Of a stretch of 64,000 nucleotides of DNA, positions 60,248 to 64,000 are shown piece by piece (within the stretch, counting starts at the first letter, position 1; each line of letters begins with the position of its first letter). The translations under genes and the position numbers were made by a program. Source of the stretch: Planococcus halocryophilus (GTDB taxonomy: Bacteria; Bacillota; Bacilli; Bacillales_A; Planococcaceae); contig NZ_JAKVTG010000015.1 of the NCBI RefSeq assembly GCF_022489025.1, positions 1 through 64,000 on the forward strand, written 5' to 3'. The notes under the pieces were generated by a model. It was not told the DNA's origin. It saw only the letters and a program-made list of their open reading frames with translations, and made no database searches.

Positions 60248-61915
60248 TTAAAAGCGAGTACTCATTGTGCTTCCTTGTTTTGCCCTTTTCTCTTCATACA
60301 TCGCTTGGTCTGCTTCCTTGAGCAGCGAGGAACTCGTTGCTTGTGGATGGGGCATAGCTAATCCAATACTGGTCGATACAGGCAGCAGCATCCCTTCAAT
60401 TGCCCATGTCTTCTTCATTTCATTTCTGATTTTCTCGATGATGGTCAGTGCACAATTTACGGAATCTACGTTCGCCAAGAGAATGATAAATTCATCTCCC
60501 CCTAAACGCGCCACGACATCGCCTTCAAACACAGTCGTCTTTAAACGTCTGCCAAATTCATAGATAATGGCATCGCCTGTTTCATGTCCCCATTGATCGT
60601 TAATCTGCTTAAATTCATCAACATCCAGAAGCATTACCGCAAAATGAACCCTGTTTTCATGAAACTCCCGTAATGCTTGTTCAAGTGATTCCTGAAAGTA
60701 GCGACGGTTTGGCAGGTTGGTCAATGGATCATGATAGGCGAGTGTTTTTAATTCGGCTTCATATTTTTTCTGTAAGGTGATGTCCCGAACGATAATTACC
60801 ATATGGCTGTAAGACTGAGCCTCGTCAAAAACCGGTGTCGCGAGTAATTCCGACCAAATCCAGTGGCCATGTTTATGTTTAATGCGAATGCGTCTTTTAC
60901 AAATCCGTTTCGTTTGGATGGCTTCATTTAGCGCATTTTTCAACGCTTCTCTGTCTTCCGTGTGAACATTGTAAAAAGGTTCATGAAGCATGTAGTGTTC
61001 GGGATTAATGCCGTAAAGCGCTTCCACAGAAGGAGAAATGAACAAATACTCTTTCTGTCGATTGATTAAGATAATAACGTCATGAGCATTCTCCGCAATA
61101 ATTTGGAAGTTCTTTTCACTTTCCATATATAATTCAACCATATAATCCAGTTCACGCATATCTTTTAGAATGACATAGAAGCCCGTCGTTCGGTTCTGTA
61201 TCATTATGGGGATACATTTTACTAAGACGCTCAGTTGCTTATTTTCTTGCTGAAGGACATTAACCCGGAAATCTGTGTATGTACCCTTTGTTGCTTCCCG
61301 AAAATTCATGATCGCTTTCCCTTGATCTTGAGGGGCTACAAAATTTAAGATCCGTTGTTTATACAGCTCGGCTTCAGGTAATTGGCCGACAACCAGACCC
61401 ATCGGATTGGCCCCCGTAATTCGACCATTTAAATCTACAGTCAAAATAGCGTCCGCATGATGTTCAAACAACGACTGATAATAAGAGCGACTAGTCTCTA
61501 GATTCATTAATGCTTCTGCGCTGACTTGCTTGGCTTCGACTTCTCCTGTGATGTCCTGGACAATGCTCACAACATGGGTGCATTGTCCATCCGCATCAAA
61601 CATGGGGGTAAGGCGCGTTTTGGAGTACCGAAGTTTCCTATCGGGATCGATGTAGCTGTCCTCATAGCAAATGGGCACACGACTTGTTAACACCTGCATG
61701 TATTGGGAATGAATCGTCTCGGCCAACTCGACTGTTTGGGTTTCAAAGAAGGTTTTGCCAATCGAATCATGCGTTATGTCCGTTTTATCCATGGCGGCTT
61801 GATTGAAAAATTCATAAAAAAGACCATCCTCATCAACCCGGACAATAAATACCATTTCTTGTATTCCGTTCATTACTGCCCGATCAATCGATAATGATGT
61901 CTTATCTTGAATCAT
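60248..61915 (-). CDS. PAS-domain diguanylate cyclase
   Basis: The 555-residue protein has three PAS-type domains (about 10-125, 140-260 and 275-390; for example NGIQEMVFIVRVDEDGLFYEFFN and QIIAENAHDVIILINRQKEYLFISPSVEALYG) and a C-terminal GGDEF domain with intact RLGGDEFIILL near residue 472. It makes cyclic di-GMP in response to a small signal, is soluble and has no EAL domain. ATG 61915 follows GGGAGGCG. It lies downstream of the dual-domain protein, past a terminator. Confidence 0.93.
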   Translation of the reverse strand: MIQDKTSLSIDRAVMNGIQEMVFIVRVDEDGLFYEFFNQAAMDKTDITHDSIGKTFFETQTVELAETIHSQYMQVLTSRVPICYEDSYIDPDRKLRYSKTRLTPMFDADGQCTHVVSIVQDITGEVEAKQVSAEALMNLETSRSYYQSLFEHHADAILTVDLNGRITGANPMGLVVGQLPEAELYKQRILNFVAPQDQGKAIMNFREATKGTYTDFRVNVLQQENKQLSVLVKCIPIMIQNRTTGFYVILKDMRELDYMVELYMESEKNFQIIAENAHDVIILINRQKEYLFISPSVEALYGINPEHYMLHEPFYNVHTEDREALKNALNEAIQTKRICKRRIRIKHKHGHWIWSELLATPVFDEAQSYSHMVIIVRDITLQKKYEAELKTLAYHDPLTNLPNRRYFQESLEQALREFHENRVHFAVMLLDVDEFKQINDQWGHETGDAIIYEFGRRLKTTVFEGDVVARLGGDEFIILLANVDSVNCALTIIEKIRNEMKKTWAIEGMLLPVSTSIGLAMPHPQATSSSLLKEADQAMYEEKRAKQGSTMSTRF

Positions 61916-62016
61916 AAATACGCCTCCCAGACCGCTTCTTGATAAATCTTCAACTTTTTTACCCTTACTTATTTTAACAGATTATTAATTCTAAATAAAC
62001 ATTTAATCTATAAAAA

Positions 62017-62040
62017 AAGCCCTTTAAAGAGGGCTTTTAA
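62017..62040 (-). terminator. Terminator between the two cyclic-di-GMP genes
   Basis: AAAAGCCCT-TTAAAG-AGGGCTTTT is a clean hairpin after the MHYT-GGDEF-EAL gene. It suggests separate transcripts. Confidence 0.65.
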
Positions 62041-62122
62041 CTCATTGTTAATAACGAAAAATAAATCTTATGAACTATTACTTCTGTTTTCCTCAATTAA
62101 TATCTTCTAGTAGCAACTACAT

Positions 62123-64000
62123 TTAACGGACCGTTTCATAAAGTTCTGTGATTTTTTCGGGAACCAACGGTTTTTGGAAATAATAGCCTTGCGCCTGATG
62201 ACAGCCCTTAGCTTTTAAAAAGGCCAATTGCTCGATGGTTTCTACGCCTTCTGCAATTACATTCAAGTCTAAATTTCGCGCCATTTGAATAATCGTATCG
62301 ACTAAAGCGGCATCTTTTGCATCCGTCTGGATGTTCCGCGTGAAGTATTGATCGATTTTCAATGTATCTACCGGGAAGAGTTTCAGGTAACTAAGAGATG
62401 AATACCCGGTGCCAAAATCATCAATGGACAAGTGGATGCCCATCGCCTTGAGTTGGTCCATTTTCGCAATTGCGAGTGCTGCTTCTTGGATAATGCTTTC
62501 TGTTAACTCTAACTCCAGGTACTTAGGAGCTAACTTGGATTCATGTAAAGCCGCCGTCACGATTTCCGCCATGTTCGGTTGAGAAAACTGTTTAGCTGAA
62601 ATATTGACCGCCACACGAAACGGATCTAACCCGGCATCCTGCCAAGCTTTGTTCTGGTGACAGGCTGTTCGCAACACAAAATCCCCAATGTTCAAAATCA
62701 TGCCACTTTCTTCCGCAATCGGAATAAATTCAGCTGGCGAAATCATCCCAAACGTTGGATGCTGCCAACGAACTAATGCCTCTACACCCACAATTCTTCC
62801 CGTTGCGATGTCAATCTGGGGTTGGTAGTGAACGGAAAATTCTTTTCGTTCCAAGCCTTCTCGAATGCTCAGCGCAATTTTGGATTTACGTGAGAGCGAT
62901 TTGTTCATTTCATGGGTGTAAAATTGGACGTTGTTTTTTCCTTCTTCTTTCACACGATTCATGGAAATACTGGCGTTTTGCATCAGTTCTTCAGTTTCTT
63001 TTCCATTAATCGGAAAGACACTTGCACCAATGGATAGTGTAATGAAAACTGCCTCGTCTTTGAGAACAAATTGTTGGTTAAAAGCTTCAAGAATCTGATG
63101 AGCTAAAACCTGTGCCTCTTTGTAGTCAATATTTTGAAGCAAAATCGTAAACTCGTCTCCACTCAATCTGGCCAATGTATCTGTTTTAGGGATGCACGAC
63201 TCAATGCGTTTGGCCGCTTCTATTAGTAACTCGTCCCCCACTCGGTGGCTGTAGGTGTCATTTACTAATTTGAATTGATCCAGGTCTAAATAAAGAATGG
63301 TAAAGACCGTTTCTTCCTCTTTTGCTTGATCAATGGTCGCTTGCACTCGGTCATGGAACAACCGGCGGTTGGGTAATCCAGTAAGGGAATCCAAGTACAC
63401 TAGGTTGCTTATACGTGCTTCATTTGTGCGACGTTCTGTTATATCACGAATAATCATACTGCAATACTGATCACTTTCGGTTTCCCAGTGCCCACTTGTG
63501 AGTTCGAGAGGGAAGCGACTGCCGTTCTTTTTTACCCCCGTCAATTCAATCACTTTGTCATCTGTTGACATAAAGTCAGTTTGATATAGGTTCGTCTCTT
63601 CTTTGGGCAAGATGGTTCTGATATCTTGTTGTTCAATTTCTTCTTTTGTATACCCGAACAAGTTCTCTGCCCCACGATTCCATTGAACGACCGTTTGTTG
63701 ACTATCAATCACGACAATCCCATCTGTTGCAGACTCAATTACTGACTGAAATTGACGCGTGTACTCATCTGTAATCGACTTGACTTTTTTATCACTTCGA
63801 AGGCTAAGAACCGCCGCTAACAGAATTAACACCATTCCGCCACCCACATTAAAAGCCATATAACTGCTGTCTAATGCACCGCCAGATACGTCTCCTAAAT
63901 GATCCATTGACACGAAACGAGCTGCGGCCATTCCCGTATAATGCATGCCCGCAACACCAATCGTAATGAAAACTGCGCTGGCTATTTTTAACCAGAAAAA
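62123..64000 (-). CDS. MHYT-PAS-GGDEF-EAL protein, 5' end outside the window
   Basis: The frame is open to the right edge. The visible part holds an MHYT sensor segment (MHYTGM, at the N-terminal side, with a membrane helix GGGMVLILLAAVLSL), a PAS domain (TDGIVVIDSQQTVVQWN), a GGDEF-type domain whose motif reads RLSGDEF, and an EAL domain with EALVRWQHP, LELTES, DDFGTGYSS and AEGVET. The first Gly of GGDEF is Ser, so cyclase activity is doubtful while the EAL looks intact. It probably hydrolyses cyclic di-GMP in response to a membrane signal. Confidence 0.92.
   Translation of the reverse strand, partial: FFWLKIASAVFITIGVAGMHYTGMAAARFVSMDHLGDVSGGALDSSYMAFNVGGGMVLILLAAVLSLRSDKKVKSITDEYTRQFQSVIESATDGIVVIDSQQTVVQWNRGAENLFGYTKEEIEQQDIRTILPKEETNLYQTDFMSTDDKVIELTGVKKNGSRFPLELTSGHWETESDQYCSMIIRDITERRTNEARISNLVYLDSLTGLPNRRLFHDRVQATIDQAKEEETVFTILYLDLDQFKLVNDTYSHRVGDELLIEAAKRIESCIPKTDTLARLSGDEFTILLQNIDYKEAQVLAHQILEAFNQQFVLKDEAVFITLSIGASVFPINGKETEELMQNASISMNRVKEEGKNNVQFYTHEMNKSLSRKSKIALSIREGLERKEFSVHYQPQIDIATGRIVGVEALVRWQHPTFGMISPAEFIPIAEESGMILNIGDFVLRTACHQNKAWQDAGLDPFRVAVNISAKQFSQPNMAEIVTAALHESKLAPKYLELELTESIIQEAALAIAKMDQLKAMGIHLSIDDFGTGYSSLSYLKLFPVDTLKIDQYFTRNIQTDAKDAALVDTIIQMARNLDLNVIAEGVETIEQLAFLKAKGCHQAQGYYFQKPLVPEKITELYETVR

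Overview
The window reads as a stretch of a low-GC Gram-positive (Bacillales) genome, probably a large conjugative plasmid of a Planococcaceae-like host. This rests on AT-rich sequence, strong GGAGG ribosome sites, a RepA_N-type replication initiator, a ParA partition locus with a long repeat centromere, and a Gram-positive type IV secretion operon with a MobQ-like relaxase and a VirD4-type coupling protein. The taxon is an inference from gene style; no rRNA or tRNA gene is visible.

Region 1 (1-9.6 kb) is a string of small unrelated gene modules: an MFS exporter; an M3 peptidase plus a broken SEC-C protein; a sugar isomerase-like TIM barrel; two SUKH immunity-type genes; and a PBECR3-type nuclease. 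The modules are separated by 28-bp sequences that resemble crossover site I of Tn3/gamma-delta resolvases, four of them followed by a hairpin and two also by a dif-like site. The last copy sits in an apparently complete three-part res site, and a serine resolvase gene closes the region. This is the most unusual structure in the window: it looks like a cassette array built by site-specific recombinases.

Region 2 (9.6-18.6 kb) is an accessory island: methyltransferase, small P-loop kinase, RHH protein, Mrr-like nuclease, RelE/HigB toxin with an Xre partner fused to a YjzC-like tail, GNAT acetyltransferase, and a PBECR4-type protein behind a long structured leader with a terminator/antiterminator pair.

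Region 3 (18.6-41.5 kb) is the plasmid core. On the minus strand runs a packed conjugation operon (VirB2-, VirB3-, VirB4-, VirB1-, VirB8- and VirB6-like proteins, a lipoprotein, an EssB/YukC-like protein and an AbrB regulator). Next come repA with an antisense RNA and iteron-like repeats, an Xre regulator, a primase, the centromere (two blocks of six repeats, 53-bp period) with parA and a parB-like gene, mobilisation accessory genes, oriT, relaxase, coupling protein, an ArdC-like antirestriction protein, a hairpin-dense region and a RadC-type protein.

Region 4 (41.7-55.8 kb) is a catabolic island under a divergent TetR regulator: aconitase/isopropylmalate-dehydratase-like large and small subunits, a TRAP transporter, a PEP mutase/isocitrate lyase-family lyase, a 2-hydroxyacid dehydrogenase, then an acyl-CoA dehydrogenase, an SDR, an APH-type kinase, a ComB-like phosphatase and an acyl-CoA synthetase. 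The last group resembles the levulinate (lva) route, in which a 4-hydroxyacyl-CoA is phosphorylated and then loses phosphate. The island probably imports a carboxylic acid, activates it to a CoA ester and cleaves it; the substrate is unknown.

Region 5 (55.8-64 kb) holds a tyrosine recombinase, a self-inhibited Fic protein and two unknown genes set among 36-bp inverted-repeat sites that look like recombinase targets, then two cyclic-di-GMP signalling proteins, the second cut off by the window end.
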